Source: Halorubrum cibi (GTDB taxonomy: Archaea > Halobacteriota > Halobacteria > Halobacteriales > Haloferacaceae). Taken from it: a stretch of 64,000 nucleotides of DNA. The notes below the pieces were generated by a model that had not been told where the DNA came from, did no database searches, and saw only the letters and a program-made list of their open reading frames with translations. The translations under genes were made by a program, and so were the position numbers. Shown piece by piece: positions 8,863-18,285 of this stretch. Numbering within the stretch: position 1 is the stretch's first letter; each line of letters starts with the position of its first letter. The stretch is taken from assembly GCF_900182635.1 (NCBI RefSeq), contig NZ_FXTD01000002.1:124001-188000 (forward strand), given 5' to 3'.

Positions 8863-9183
8863 TCAGGGCGCGCCCGCGACGACCATCCGGGAACCGTCCG
8901 CCTCGAACGAGAGCGTGCGGCTCGACTCGGGGTCGACGCGGACCGCGTCTCCGGCCGCGAGCGGGATCGACTCGCCGTCGACCTCCATCGTCGCCTCACC
9001 TTCGAGGAGGACGTACACCTCCTCCTGGCCGTCCCCGGCGTGGTCGTGTTCCATTCCGTCCCAGTCGGCGTCGGCCTCGACGACCGTGACGCCGAGCTCC
9101 GCGCAGTCGAGCGCCTCGCGGAGGAAGTACATGCCGGGCGCTCTCGGTTCGACGTCGGTGTAGGTGGCCTCGTCGTAGCCCAT
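8863..9183 (-). CDS. Small cupin-domain protein
   Basis: This 106-aa single-domain cupin carries the first motif as DGMEHDHAGDGQEEVYVLLEG and the second as LAAGDAVRVDPES. The His, His and Glu of motif 1 could bind a metal; the second-motif histidine is replaced, so metal binding may be partial. Cupins of this size include small-molecule isomerases, dioxygenases and sensors; no substrate can be named. It is the first gene of a two-gene unit with the short AMP-binding protein, 3 nt apart. Confidence 0.8.
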   Translation of the reverse strand: MGYDEATYTDVEPRAPGMYFLREALDCAELGVTVVEADADWDGMEHDHAGDGQEEVYVLLEGEATMEVDGESIPLAAGDAVRVDPESSRTLSFEADGSRMVVAGAP

Positions 9184-9239
9184 ACCGTCACTTGGGCCTG
9201 ACGCCCGAAAAGCCTATGCTCGGATCCGCTTTCGCCGTT

Positions 9240-10409
9240 TCAGAACGTGCTCTTCAGCTTCTCGAAGAATCCGCCGCCGACGTCGATATCCTCGCCGCCG
9301 GCCTCCGCGAACGCCTCCAGCGCCTCGCGCTGCTCCTCGTTGAGCGACTCGGGGACGACGACGGCGACCTGTACGTACAGATCGCCGCGGCCGCGCCGCC
9401 GGAGGTGGGGCATTCCCTTCCCCTTCAGCCGGAACGTCTCGCCGCTCTGAGTGCCCGCTGGCACGTCCATCTCGACGGTGCCGTCGACCGTCTCCACGTC
9501 TATCGTGTCGCCGAAGACCGCCTGCGGGAACGAGACCGCCTCGTTGACGCGGAGGTCGTCGCCGTCGCGCTCGAACCGGTCGCCGACGTCGACGTCGACC
9601 TCGATCAGCAGGTCGCCGTTCGGCCCGCCGTTCTCGCCGGGCGCGCCCTCCCGCTCCATCCGGAGGCTCTGTCCGGACTGGATCCCCGCTGGAACCTCGA
9701 CGGTGAGCGTGGCCTCCTCGCGAACGATCCCGTCGCCGCCGCAGTCCGAACAGTCCTCGCTGTACACCTCGCCCGCACCTTCACACCGCGGACAGGTGGA
9801 GGTCTGCTGGACGCGCCCGAGCGGCGTCTGTTGGACCTGCCGCACCTGTCCCTGCCCGTTACACTGCGGGCAGGTGTTCACGTCGGCGTCGGAGGGATGC
9901 CCCTCCCCGTCGCAGGTGTCACACCGCGTCGGTCGCGTGATCGTGAACTGCTTTTCGGTCCCCTCGAAGGCTTCCTCGAGGTCGACGGTGAGGCCCGTCC
10001 GGAGGTCCGTGCCCTGTCGCGGGCGGTCGTCGCGTCGGCCGCCGCGGCCACCTGGACCGCCGCCACCGCCGAAGAACTGGTTGAAGATGTCCTCGAAGCC
10101 GCCGGCGCCGGCGCCGCCCGCGCCACCGAACGGCCCTCCCGCGCCGCCGGGACCGCCCCCGCCGCCGGTCGCGCCGCGTTTGTCGGCCTCCGTGAACCGC
10201 TCGTGGCCGAGCTGGTCGTACTGCTGGCGCTTCTGGTCGTCCGTGAGCACCTCCTTCGCCTTCTGTATCTTCTTGAACCGCTCCTCGGCGTCGTCCTCGT
10301 CGCTGACGTCGGGGTGGTGTTTCGCGGCCTTCTTCCGGTACGCCTTCTTGATCTCGTCCTCGTCGGCGTCCCGGGAGACACCCAAGACGTCGTAGAAGTC
10401 CTCGCTCAT
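9240..10409 (-). CDS. dnaJ: Chaperone DnaJ (Hsp40, type I)
   Basis: This 389-aa co-chaperone stimulates DnaK ATP hydrolysis and delivers unfolded clients. It has a J domain with the HPD motif (KHHPDVSDED, about residues 31-40) and a long Gly/Phe-rich linker (about 72-125). A zinc-binding region follows with four CxxCxGxG-type repeats (CDTCDGEGH, CPQCNGQGQ, CPRCEGAGE, CSDCGGDGI), then the C-terminal substrate-binding domains. Length is normal. It lies 112 nt downstream of dnaK on the same strand. Confidence 0.97.
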   Translation of the reverse strand: MSEDFYDVLGVSRDADEDEIKKAYRKKAAKHHPDVSDEDDAEERFKKIQKAKEVLTDDQKRQQYDQLGHERFTEADKRGATGGGGGPGGAGGPFGGAGGAGAGGFEDIFNQFFGGGGGPGGRGGRRDDRPRQGTDLRTGLTVDLEEAFEGTEKQFTITRPTRCDTCDGEGHPSDADVNTCPQCNGQGQVRQVQQTPLGRVQQTSTCPRCEGAGEVYSEDCSDCGGDGIVREEATLTVEVPAGIQSGQSLRMEREGAPGENGGPNGDLLIEVDVDVGDRFERDGDDLRVNEAVSFPQAVFGDTIDVETVDGTVEMDVPAGTQSGETFRLKGKGMPHLRRRGRGDLYVQVAVVVPESLNEEQREALEAFAEAGGEDIDVGGGFFEKLKSTF

Positions 10410-10521
10410 GCGTTACGTTGGTGGTGTGGTCGTGGTTCGGTCGTGTTAAGCGGCGCGGCCGACGGCGACGCCGGGAGACGTCGACGTGGCCGGTGGCGGC
10501 GCGTCGGTCCGGTCGGGGCGA

Positions 10522-12459
10522 CTACTCGTCGGTCTCGTCGTCCTCGTCGTTCACGTCCTCGAAGTCCGCGTCGACGTACTCCTCGTCGTCGCCGTCGCCG
10601 TCGGCACCGCCGGGACCCGCACCGCCCATGCCGCCGGGGCCGGCTCCGCCCATGCCGCCCATTCCGCCCGGACCGGCGCCGCCCGCGCCGCCGGGACCGG
10701 CCTGTGCGGCCTGCTGTTGTTGATACATCTGTTTGCCGATCTCCTGGAGCTGTTCGGAGAGCGCCTCGGTAACCTCCTCGATCTCCTCGGTGTCGGCGTC
10801 GTCGTCCTCGAGCGTCTCCTCGACGTCCTCGATCGCCGCCTCGATGTCGGCGACGAGGTCGTCGTCGACCTCCTCCTCGTTCTCCTCGAGGAGCGTCTCC
10901 GCGCGCTGGATCGACGTCTCGGCCTCGTTTCGCGCCTCGATGCGCTCGCGGCGGGCCTCGTCCTCCTCGGCGTGCTTTTCGGCCTCCTCTTGCATCTCCT
11001 CGATCTCCTCGTCGGAGAGGCCGACGCCGCCCTCGATGGTGATCGACTCCGCGTTGCCCGAGCCTTGGTCTTCGGCCTCCACGTTGACGATGCCGTTCTC
11101 GTCGATGTTGAAGGAGACCTCGATCTGGGGGGTTCCGGCGGGGGCCGGCGGGATGCCCGACAGCTGGAACGCGCCGAGCAGCTCGTTCTCCTCGGCGATC
11201 TCGCGTTCGCCCTGGAAGACGCGGACGTTCACGGAGGTCTGGTTGTCCGCGGCCGTGGTGAACACCTTCGACTCCTCCGTCGGAATGGTGGTGTTCTTCT
11301 CGATGAGCCGCTCGAAGAGGCCGCCCTTCACCTCGATGCCGAGCGAGAGCGGCGTCACGTCGAGCAGGACGATGTCGTCGACGTCGCCGGAGAGGACGCC
11401 GCCCTGGACCGCCGCGCCGAGCGCGACCGCCTCGTCGGGGTTGACGTTCTTCTTCGGTTCCTGACCGACGAGCTCCTCGACTTTGCCCTGGACCTGCGGC
11501 ATCCGCGTCGAGCCGCCGACGAGGATGACCTCGTCGATGTCGCCCTTGTCGTAGCCCGCGTCGGAGAGCGCCTGCTCCGTCGGTTCGACCGTCCGGTCGA
11601 GGAGGTCAGACGTGAGGCTCTCGAAGGTCGCTCGCGTGACCGACTGCTCGAGGTGGACCGGGCCGCTGTCGGTCGCGGTGATGAAGGGGAGGTTGACCGT
11701 GGTCTCCTTCTTGTTCGACAGCTCGATCTTCGCCTCCTCGGCGGCGTCCTTCAGCCGCTGGAGCGCCTGCCGGTCCTCCCGGAGGTCGATCCCGTGGTCG
11801 TTCTCGAACTCCGCCGCGATGTGGTCGATGAGCGCCTCGTCCCAGTCGTCGCCGCCGAGGTCGTTGTCCCCGTTCGTGGCGACGACCTCGTAGACGCCGC
11901 CGCCGAGGTCCAGCACCGACACGTCGAACGTGCCGCCCCCGAGGTCGTATACGAGGACGGTCTGGTCGGACTCGTCGTCGAGGCCGTACGCCATGGAGGC
12001 GGCGGTCGGCTCGTTGACGATGCGCTCGACGTCGAAGCCGGCGATCTCGCCGGCGTCCTTCGTCGCCTGCCGCTGTTTGTCGTTGAAGTACGCGGGGACC
12101 GTGATCACGGCCTTCTCGACGTCGTCGCCGAGGTACTCCTCGGCGTCGCGTTTGATCTTCTGGAGGATCATCGCCGAGATCTGCTCGGGGCTGTACTCGT
12201 CGTCCCCGATCTCGACGGAGTAGTTCTCCTCGCCCATGTGGCGTTTGATGGACTGGATCGTCCGGTCGGGGTTCTGGACGGCCTGGTTCTTCGCCGGCTT
12301 CCCGACGAGCCGCTCGCCGTCGTCCGAGAAGGCGACGACCGACGGGGTCGTCCGGTCGCCCTCCGCGTTCGCGATGATCTCGGGCTCGTCGCCCTCCATC
12401 ACCGCGAACGCGGAGTTGGTGGTACCGAGGTCGATACCGAGGATCTTGTTGGTCGCCAT
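10522..12459 (-). CDS. dnaK: Chaperone DnaK (Hsp70)
   Basis: This 645-aa ATP-dependent chaperone starts with [15 protein letters not shown] and carries [27 protein letters not shown] and the substrate-binding region LGTFQL-like block [16 protein letters not shown]. The C-terminus ends in a Gly/Met-rich and then strongly acidic tail, normal for haloarchaeal DnaK. It works with DnaJ encoded downstream. The usual third partner, grpE, is not found in this window; upstream is tpiA instead. A TATA-like CCTTTAA (minus strand, 12487-12494) lies about 30 nt before the ATG. Confidence 0.98.
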   Translation of the reverse strand: MATNKILGIDLGTTNSAFAVMEGDEPEIIANAEGDRTTPSVVAFSDDGERLVGKPAKNQAVQNPDRTIQSIKRHMGEENYSVEIGDDEYSPEQISAMILQKIKRDAEEYLGDDVEKAVITVPAYFNDKQRQATKDAGEIAGFDVERIVNEPTAASMAYGLDDESDQTVLVYDLGGGTFDVSVLDLGGGVYEVVATNGDNDLGGDDWDEALIDHIAAEFENDHGIDLREDRQALQRLKDAAEEAKIELSNKKETTVNLPFITATDSGPVHLEQSVTRATFESLTSDLLDRTVEPTEQALSDAGYDKGDIDEVILVGGSTRMPQVQGKVEELVGQEPKKNVNPDEAVALGAAVQGGVLSGDVDDIVLLDVTPLSLGIEVKGGLFERLIEKNTTIPTEESKVFTTAADNQTSVNVRVFQGEREIAEENELLGAFQLSGIPPAPAGTPQIEVSFNIDENGIVNVEAEDQGSGNAESITIEGGVGLSDEEIEEMQEEAEKHAEEDEARRERIEARNEAETSIQRAETLLEENEEEVDDDLVADIEAAIEDVEETLEDDDADTEEIEEVTEALSEQLQEIGKQMYQQQQAAQAGPGGAGGAGPGGMGGMGGAGPGGMGGAGPGGADGDGDDEEYVDADFEDVNDEDDETDE

Positions 12460-12486
12460 CTTGCCCGCAAATACCGGCTTGTGTCG

Positions 12487-12494
12487 GTTAAAGG
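12487..12494 (-). promoter_or_regulatory. Probable TATA box of dnaK
   Basis: On the minus strand CCTTTAAC lies about 30 nt upstream of the dnaK ATG, the usual distance for a short-leader haloarchaeal transcript. The rest of the 197-nt spacer to tpiA holds no gene that I can support. Confidence 0.45.
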
Positions 12495-12656
12495 TTACTA
12501 GACGCCCCGATATTCGGATCGATACGATGTCGACGCAGTCTTGCGTTTTCCGCGATCGTGGTAGCCACTCACATCGGTGTCTTTATACTGACCCGCTAAC
12601 CCAGCCGCCCTGTGGAAAGGGGACCCCCGCCCGACGCCGCGGAACGAGCGGCCGGT

Positions 12657-13301
12657 TCAGAGCCCGGAGACGAGGTCCTCGAGCACCGCCGCCGGGTCGT
12701 CCGCCTTGGCGACGCCGGAGGCGAGGAGGACGCCCGACGCGCCGAGGTCGGCCGCCGCGTCCACGTCGTCGCCGGTGGAGACGCCGGCCCCGCAGAACAC
12801 GTCGACGGCGGGGTCGACCGCCTCGGCGGCCGCGACCGCGTCCTCGACGATTCCGGGGTCCGCCGTCGCGACGGAGACGTCGCCGCCGATCAGTTCGGGC
12901 GGTTCGACGGCGACCGCGTCGGGCGAGAGCGCCGCGGCCGCGCCGACCTGCGCCGGGTTGTTCGCGCAGACGATCGTCTCCAGGTCGGCCCGCTCTGCCG
13001 CCTCGACGGAGCCGTCGATATCGGCGAGTTTGAGTCGGTTCTCGGAGTGGTTGATCAGCGTCCCCTCGGCCCCGTTGTCGGCGACCGCCTCGGCCAGCGT
13101 CGACCCGGTGTGGGAGCCGTGCGCGTTCGGCGAGACGTGCTGGGCCCACGTCTCGACGCCCGTCTCGGCGACGCGGGCGAGGTCGGCCGCCTGCGGAGCG
13201 ACGCCGATCCGCGCGCCCGACGCCTCGGCGACGTCGCGGGCGGCGGTCGCGACCTCGATCGGATCACAGGGATACGCCTTGAGGTTCACCAGGATGAACA
13301 T
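12657..13301 (-). CDS. tpiA: Triose-phosphate isomerase, archaeal short form
   Basis: This 214-aa glycolytic enzyme interconverts glyceraldehyde 3-phosphate and dihydroxyacetone phosphate. It starts [13 protein letters not shown] with the substrate lysine. The catalytic histidine is in LINHSENRL, the catalytic glutamate in VEPPELIGG, and the phosphate loop in [11 protein letters not shown]. The length matches archaeal TIMs (about 220 aa) rather than bacterial ones (about 250). The start at 13301 was chosen because the 22-residue extension has no homology and overlaps the promoter (TATTTG about 25 nt upstream). Confidence 0.97.
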   Translation of the reverse strand: MFILVNLKAYPCDPIEVATAARDVAEASGARIGVAPQAADLARVAETGVETWAQHVSPNAHGSHTGSTLAEAVADNGAEGTLINHSENRLKLADIDGSVEAAERADLETIVCANNPAQVGAAAALSPDAVAVEPPELIGGDVSVATADPGIVEDAVAAAEAVDPAVDVFCGAGVSTGDDVDAAADLGASGVLLASGVAKADDPAAVLEDLVSGL

Positions 13302-13468
13302 ACGCCGGGTAACGGACGGGGGCGCAAATACCTTCGTGGTCGGTCGGCTCTCACGGATCGAGGGCACCGAAGCGGCCGCCTCCCGAAGCGAGGAGCCTCC
13401 GGAGCAACACTCTTAACCTACCGGGGATACCGACACACGAACCCGCGTTTCGACGGGTCCGATACCGC

Positions 13469-14233
13469 ATGTCGCTCATCGAGATCATCTCAGGAGTCGA
13501 GGCTCGCGAGGCCACACTGACGGTGTTCGATCGAGACCCGAGCGTCGCCGAGACGCTCGCGGAGCACTTCGCGGATCGGAACCTCCGGGTCGTCGCGGAG
13601 CGCCCTGCGGAGGGACCGACCGGCTACGCCGTACTCTCGCGCGGCGGCGAGTTCGTGACTGCGGTCTCGGTGGACGAGGTCCTACCCGGTTCCGCCGGCG
13701 GGGACGCCGACGGACCGCCCGGAGAGGCCGACCGGGCACCCTCCCGCCGGGTCGGTGAGCCGGTCTTGGATCACCTCGACGAGACGCTTTTCACCTCGTA
13801 CTCGCGTTCGGACATGGTCGCCGCCTCCCGCGAGATCGAGGACCGGGCCTGGCGCGTGGGCGACGGCGAGCTCCACGCGGGGTTCCAGACGCTCGACGTC
13901 CTGACGGGGGAGTCGAACACCTATGATCGGCTCGGCGGGAAGGAGCGCCTCGAAGTTCACGCGTACGCGGCCGCGGAAGGAGAGGCCCCGAACACCGATC
14001 GGTACGAGGTACACATCGGCCGCACCGCCGAGATCCGCGAGACGTGGTTCGTCGCCTACGACGGCGGCGGCTTCGACGGCGCGAAGTGTGTGCTGCTCGC
14101 CGAGGAGCGCGAGCCCGACCGGTTCTACGGCTTCTGGAGTTACGATCCGGACACCGTCGACCGAGTCATCGACTACCTGACGGAGCGGTACGGCACGTCC
14201 GAACGCCAGGGCGAGGACGACGCGACCGCCTGA
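13469..14233 (+). CDS. DICT sensory-domain protein
   Basis: This 254-aa protein resembles haloarchaeal DICT-domain proteins: TLTVFDRDPSVAETLAEHF and FAVLSRGGEFV-like YAVLSRGGEFVTAVS early, then FTSYSRSDMVAASREIEDRAWRVG, LHAGFQTLDVL, ETWFVAYDGGG, KCVLLAEEREP and YGFWSYDPDTVD. DICT domains are signal-sensing modules found with two-component and cyclic-dinucleotide proteins. No output domain is visible. It lies 118 nt upstream of a large multisensor regulator on the same strand and probably forms a signalling pair with it. The ligand is unknown. Confidence 0.8.
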   Translation: MSLIEIISGVEAREATLTVFDRDPSVAETLAEHFADRNLRVVAERPAEGPTGYAVLSRGGEFVTAVSVDEVLPGSAGGDADGPPGEADRAPSRRVGEPVLDHLDETLFTSYSRSDMVAASREIEDRAWRVGDGELHAGFQTLDVLTGESNTYDRLGGKERLEVHAYAAAEGEAPNTDRYEVHIGRTAEIRETWFVAYDGGGFDGAKCVLLAEEREPDRFYGFWSYDPDTVDRVIDYLTERYGTSERQGEDDATA

Positions 14234-14351
14234 CGCCGAACGCCCTCACCTGAGACGGAAGCCTCTCCACCCGACACCGGAGTCCTCTCAGTTCGGTACG
14301 GCCACGAGGTCGGCCGGTGTCTTGAACCGCGCCGACGTTCAAGGACGGGTA

Positions 14352-17321
14352 ATGACCTTCGAACCGAGCACGCTCGCTTCCTCGCGGCTGCTGTTGGTCG
14401 GAGACGAGACGTGGGTCGAGTCGTTCGCCGACGCGGTAGAGACGAAACTCGGAGCGACGGTTCGGACGGTTTCGACGGAAGCACACGCGCTCGAATCGAT
14501 CCGCACGCGGCGACCGGACGCCGTCGTCACCGCGCATCGGCTCCCCGAGGCCTCCGGGCTCGACCTGCTCCGGGAGGTCCGCGACCGGGACGCCACGCTC
14601 CCCGTGATCGTGGCGACCGCGTCCGGGAGCGAGGCCATCGCGAGTGAGGCCATCGCCGCCGGCGTCGCCGACTACGTACGTCTCGATCCCGCCGCCGGCG
14701 CCGCCGACTCGGTTTCGAAGCTCCTCGATCGAACCGGAGACGCGATCGAGACCGCCCGACGCGACCGTGCCCGGCGCGACCGCGCTCGGCAGTTCGACGC
14801 GATATTACGCGACGAACGGACCGCGACGTGGGTCCTCGACGCCGATGGCTTCGTCGATCGGATGAATCGGACGGCTCGCGAGCTGTCCGGCCGCCCCGGT
14901 GGCAGCGACGGCGGCGACGGCCCCGTCGCCGTCTCCCTCTGGGAGCACCCGCACTGGTCGGATTCGGACCGAGTCCAGAGCGACGTCAGACGGGTGGTCG
15001 AGGCCGCGCTCGAGGGTGGGTTCGGAAACGCAGTCGTCATCCGCGGTTCGGACCGCGGCGGAACGGGAGAGAGCGAATCGACCGGCGACAGCGGAGACGG
15101 AGACGTCGACCGGGCCGTCGGAGACGGAGACGACGCGGATCGGGCCGTGATCGAACTGTCCGCGCGTCCGGTCACCGACGACCGTGGAGAGTTGGTCTCC
15201 GTCGTCGTCGAGGGCGTCGACATCACGGACTACGCCGACGTGGAGCGCGACCTCCGTCGGTCGGAGGAGCTACACCGGGTCACGCTCAACAACATGACCG
15301 ACACCGTTCTCATCACCGACGAGGAGGGGGAGTACACCTACGTCTGCCCCAACGTACACTTCATTTTCGGGTACACGGCCGATGAGATACGTGAACTCGG
15401 CACCATCGACGACCTCCTCGGCGAAGATCTCTTCGATCGGGAAGCGCTCGCCGAGGAGGGCGTGTTGAAGAACATCGAGTGTACCGTGAGCGACGAGGCG
15501 GGTCGAGAGCACACGCTCCTGGTCAACGTTCGGGAGGTGTCCATCCACGACGGGACCCTGCTGTACAGCTGCCGGGACATCACCAAGCGAAAACAGCGCG
15601 AGCAGGCGCTCGCGACCCTCCAGGAGACGGCGAGGGAGTTCCTGTACGCCGGGACCGACGGGGAGATCGCCCGGCGCGTCACGGCGGACACGCCGGACGT
15701 GCTCGGTCTCGAGGCCGCCGCGGTGTACCGCTTCGATCCCGACGCCAACGCGCTCCGCCCCGCGGCGTACTCCGACGGGATGAAGCAGGCCCACGGGTCG
15801 CTCTCGCCGGTCGACGCGGACGGCGAGACGCTCGTGGGTCACGCCTTCGTCGAGGACGAGCGCCTGTTCCTCGAGGACGTCCACGCCGACGACCGGCTCT
15901 CGGATCGGTCCACGGACCTCCGGAGCGCCGCGTTCATCCCGCTCGGGGGGAACGGCGTGTTCGTCGCCGGCACGACGTCGGTCGGCGCGGTGGACGAGGT
16001 GACCCGCGAGCTCGCCGACCTGCTCGCGGCGACCGCGGAGGCCGCGTTCGATCGGATCGCGCGGGAGGAGCGCCTCCGAGAACAGGACCGGGAACTACAG
16101 CGACGAAACGACCGGCTCACGTCGCTGAACCGGATCAACGAGACCATCCGCGAGGTCGATCGCGCGCTGGTTCACGCGGAGACCCGCGAGGAGGTCGAAC
16201 ACGCCGTCTGTGAGCTGTTGACCGGTGACGACCGGTTTCGCTTCGCCTGGATCGGCTCGACGAACGCGACCGGGGAGACGCTCACGCCGCGGGCGTGGGC
16301 CGGCGCGGGGAAGGGATACCTCGACGACCAGTCCGTCTCGGTGGCGGCGAGCGGGGTCGAGCCGGCCGGTCGGACGGCGGCGACCGGCGAGATGACCGTG
16401 ATCGGAAACGTCCCCGGCGGACTTCGGGAGGAGGAGTGGCGAAAGACCGCCGTGTCGCGTGATTACCTCTCCGTGGTCAGCGTGCCGCTCGTATACAACG
16501 ACTTGACGTACGGCGTCCTCACCGTCTACGCGGAGGAGCGCGAGGCGTTCTCCGAGATGGTTCAAGCGGTGTTCGCGGAGCTCGGCGAGACGATCGCTTC
16601 GGCGATGGGCGCGATCGAACGGAAGAACGCGCTCTTGACGACGTCCACGACGCGCGTCGAGTTCGCCGTCGAGGACTCGACCTTCCTCCTCTCGCGGCTG
16701 GCGCGGGGCGCCTCGTGTACGGTGTCCTATCAGGGGGGTGCGCGCCAGACCGCGGAAGGGAGCTACGTCTTCGTCGAGGTGGAGGGAGCGACCGTCGAGT
16801 CGGTCGCGGCGATCGCACGGGAACTCCTCTTCGTGGACTCCGTCCGCGAGATCAACGCGACCGAGACGGGAGGCGTGTTGCGGTTGCGGCTCTCGCGACC
16901 GTTCCTCGCGGAGGAACTGGCCGATCACGGGGTCGTGTTTCACAGCGCGTCCGCGACGCCGTCGTCGACGAACGTCGTCATCGACGTCCCCGAGGGCGTC
17001 GACGTCTCGCGGATCGGTCGCCTGCTGGAGGAGACGTTCGAGGAGACGCGGCTCGTCTCGAAGCGGACCCGGGACCGGGCGGCCGGACGCGACCTCCACT
17101 CGCGGTTCCTCGGAGAGTTGACCGACCGACAGCTCGAGGTGGTCCAGACCGCGTACTACGGAGGGTTCTTCGAGTCACCTCGAGAGCGCTCCGGCGAGGA
17201 GATCGCCGAGACGCTCGACATCTCCTCGTCCGCCTTCTACCAGCACGCCCGCGCGGTTCAGCGGAAGCTGTTCTCGGCGCTCTTCGACGAGCGGAACGTC
17301 GAGGTCGCCGACTCCCCGTGA
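14352..17321 (+). CDS. Bacterio-opsin-activator type multisensor regulator (pseudo-receiver, PAS, GAF, HTH-10)
   Basis: This 989-aa protein reads, in order: receiver-like domain (about 10-120), a PAS-like segment (about 150-285), a PAS domain (about 300-415, LNNMTDTVLITDEEG), two GAF domains (about 430-570 and 600-750), the Bat-type domain (about 775-925) and a C-terminal HTH-10 (LTDRQLEVVQTAYYGGFFESPR). In the receiver the normal phospho-acceptor position reads VVTAHRLP, where VSDYRLP-like is usual, so the aspartate is replaced and phosphorylation is unlikely. ATG 14352 is preferred over a TTG 30 nt earlier. It is a cytoplasmic transcription factor; targets are unknown. Confidence 0.88.
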   Translation: MTFEPSTLASSRLLLVGDETWVESFADAVETKLGATVRTVSTEAHALESIRTRRPDAVVTAHRLPEASGLDLLREVRDRDATLPVIVATASGSEAIASEAIAAGVADYVRLDPAAGAADSVSKLLDRTGDAIETARRDRARRDRARQFDAILRDERTATWVLDADGFVDRMNRTARELSGRPGGSDGGDGPVAVSLWEHPHWSDSDRVQSDVRRVVEAALEGGFGNAVVIRGSDRGGTGESESTGDSGDGDVDRAVGDGDDADRAVIELSARPVTDDRGELVSVVVEGVDITDYADVERDLRRSEELHRVTLNNMTDTVLITDEEGEYTYVCPNVHFIFGYTADEIRELGTIDDLLGEDLFDREALAEEGVLKNIECTVSDEAGREHTLLVNVREVSIHDGTLLYSCRDITKRKQREQALATLQETAREFLYAGTDGEIARRVTADTPDVLGLEAAAVYRFDPDANALRPAAYSDGMKQAHGSLSPVDADGETLVGHAFVEDERLFLEDVHADDRLSDRSTDLRSAAFIPLGGNGVFVAGTTSVGAVDEVTRELADLLAATAEAAFDRIAREERLREQDRELQRRNDRLTSLNRINETIREVDRALVHAETREEVEHAVCELLTGDDRFRFAWIGSTNATGETLTPRAWAGAGKGYLDDQSVSVAASGVEPAGRTAATGEMTVIGNVPGGLREEEWRKTAVSRDYLSVVSVPLVYNDLTYGVLTVYAEEREAFSEMVQAVFAELGETIASAMGAIERKNALLTTSTTRVEFAVEDSTFLLSRLARGASCTVSYQGGARQTAEGSYVFVEVEGATVESVAAIARELLFVDSVREINATETGGVLRLRLSRPFLAEELADHGVVFHSASATPSSTNVVIDVPEGVDVSRIGRLLEETFEETRLVSKRTRDRAAGRDLHSRFLGELTDRQLEVVQTAYYGGFFESPRERSGEEIAETLDISSSAFYQHARAVQRKLFSALFDERNVEVADSP

Positions 17322-17323
17322 GT

Positions 17324-17368
17324 GTTCACTATCCAACCCCTCGAACTATCATGGGTTGGATAGTGAAC
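17324..17368. promoter_or_regulatory. 16-bp perfect inverted repeat after the HTH-10 gene
   Basis: GTTCACTATCCAACCC (17324-17339) and its exact reverse complement (17353-17368) flank a 13-nt loop. The first arm begins 3 nt after the regulator's stop codon. The small zinc-ribbon gene starts 71 nt further on. It could be an intrinsic 3'-end hairpin of the regulator transcript or an operator for a dimeric factor controlling the small gene. Confidence 0.7.
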
Positions 17369-17439
17369 CACACCGTACAGGTGGATCCCGCCGGTACTCG
17401 AGGGAAGAGCATCGGACCCGACGGTGCTCGCGTGTTACA

Positions 17440-17580
17440 ATGAGAGACGTGACCCAGGACGCCGATAGAGAGGCCGCCTACGAGTGTTTCGATTGCGGGA
17501 ACGTCGTCGACGGGACGAATCCGGGACGCTGTCCCGAGTGTGGGAGCGCGATGCGGAATCGCGGGACGCCGATCGAGTAG
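17440..17580 (+). CDS. Rubrerythrin-like zinc-ribbon microprotein
   Basis: This 46-aa protein has two cysteine pairs, YECFDCGNVV and RCPECGSAMRNRG, forming a rubredoxin-like/zinc-ribbon knuckle as in the small haloarchaeal proteins labelled rubrerythrin-like. It starts at ATG 17440 and ends at TAG 17580. It lacks the di-iron four-helix domain of true rubrerythrins. It may bind zinc or iron; the role is unknown. It sits between the 16-bp inverted repeat and the 21-bp tandem repeat. Confidence 0.75.
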   Translation: MRDVTQDADREAAYECFDCGNVVDGTNPGRCPECGSAMRNRGTPIE

Positions 17581-17589
17581 CCGATTTCG

Positions 17590-17673
17590 ACCGCCGAGTG
17601 ACTGATATCAACCGCCGAGTGACTGATATCAACCGCCGAGTGACTGATATCAACCGCCGAGCGACCGATTTCA
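17590..17673. repeat. 21-bp tandem repeat, three identical units and one degenerate unit
   Basis: The unit ACCGCCGAGTGACTGATATC plus A occurs at 17590-17610, 17611-17631 and 17632-17652 without a mismatch, followed by a diverged fourth unit at 17653-17673. It fills the convergent space between the zinc-ribbon gene and aMBF1. Each unit contains GATATC. There are no spacers, so it is not a CRISPR array. Confidence 0.9.
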
Positions 17674-17689
17674 CTCCCGGCCGACCCGA

Positions 17690-18211
17690 TCACTCCTTCC
17701 GTTTGACCACGTCGCCGAGCGTCATCGTCCCGGCGTCGTTCGATTCCCAGTCGGCGTCGACGTCCTCGCCCTCGACGAGCGAGACGTCGAGCGCGCGCTC
17801 GAGCTTCCGCTGGATCTCGTCGGTGGGGAGGGTGTCGCCGCGCTCAAGCTTGCGGATCAGGCTCGCCTTCTCGTTGAGGTCGTCCGCGAGTTCCTCCTGG
17901 CTCAACCCCTTCGACTCCCGGGCCTTCCTGATACGGTCGTCGTAGTCGGTGGCGATCTCCTCCATGTCGTCGAACATGTCGCGACGACGCTTCGAGCCGC
18001 CCGAGGAACCGCTCGAACCGCCCGAAGAGGAGGACGAGGATTTTCCCGAACTGGAACTCGTCGAGTACTTGCTCCCGGCGGAGCTGCTCGGCTCCTCACG
18101 GACCTCCGTGCCGAAGTCCGTACAGGAGCTACACAGCTCCAACTCGGCGCCTTCGACCTTCGTCGTCGTCAGGGAGGCCTGCTCGGCACCACACATTTCA
18201 CACTGGGGCAT
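17690..18211 (-). CDS. Archaeal multiprotein bridging factor 1 (aMBF1)
   Basis: This 173-aa protein has an N-terminal zinc ribbon (MPQCEMCGAEQ ... LCSSCTDFG), a Ser/Gly-rich linker (about residues 45-75) and a C-terminal Cro-type HTH (RKARESKGLSQEELADDLNEKASLIRKLERG). This is the architecture of archaeal MBF1, thought to link transcription and translation and shown in some archaea to bind the small ribosomal subunit. The start at MPQCEM (18211) is chosen over a frame 5 codons longer. It is divergent from the aldo/keto reductase. Confidence 0.92.
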   Translation of the reverse strand: MPQCEMCGAEQASLTTTKVEGAELELCSSCTDFGTEVREEPSSSAGSKYSTSSSSGKSSSSSSGGSSGSSGGSKRRRDMFDDMEEIATDYDDRIRKARESKGLSQEELADDLNEKASLIRKLERGDTLPTDEIQRKLERALDVSLVEGEDVDADWESNDAGTMTLGDVVKRKE

Positions 18212-18285
18212 ACGCGGGGCTAACACAGCCGGTCGTATAAAGGGTGCGCCGCGGGACTTATCCCTCGAGCGGGGAGACCGAACGC

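Noticed and set aside
17590-17673. Possible CRISPR array
   Set aside because: Units are directly adjacent with no spacers. The 51647 and 53517 arrays are rejected for the same reason. No cas gene is present.
17435-17674. Minus-strand frame with repeated RRLISVT units
   Set aside because: It is only the translation of the 21-bp tandem repeat and overlaps the zinc-ribbon gene.
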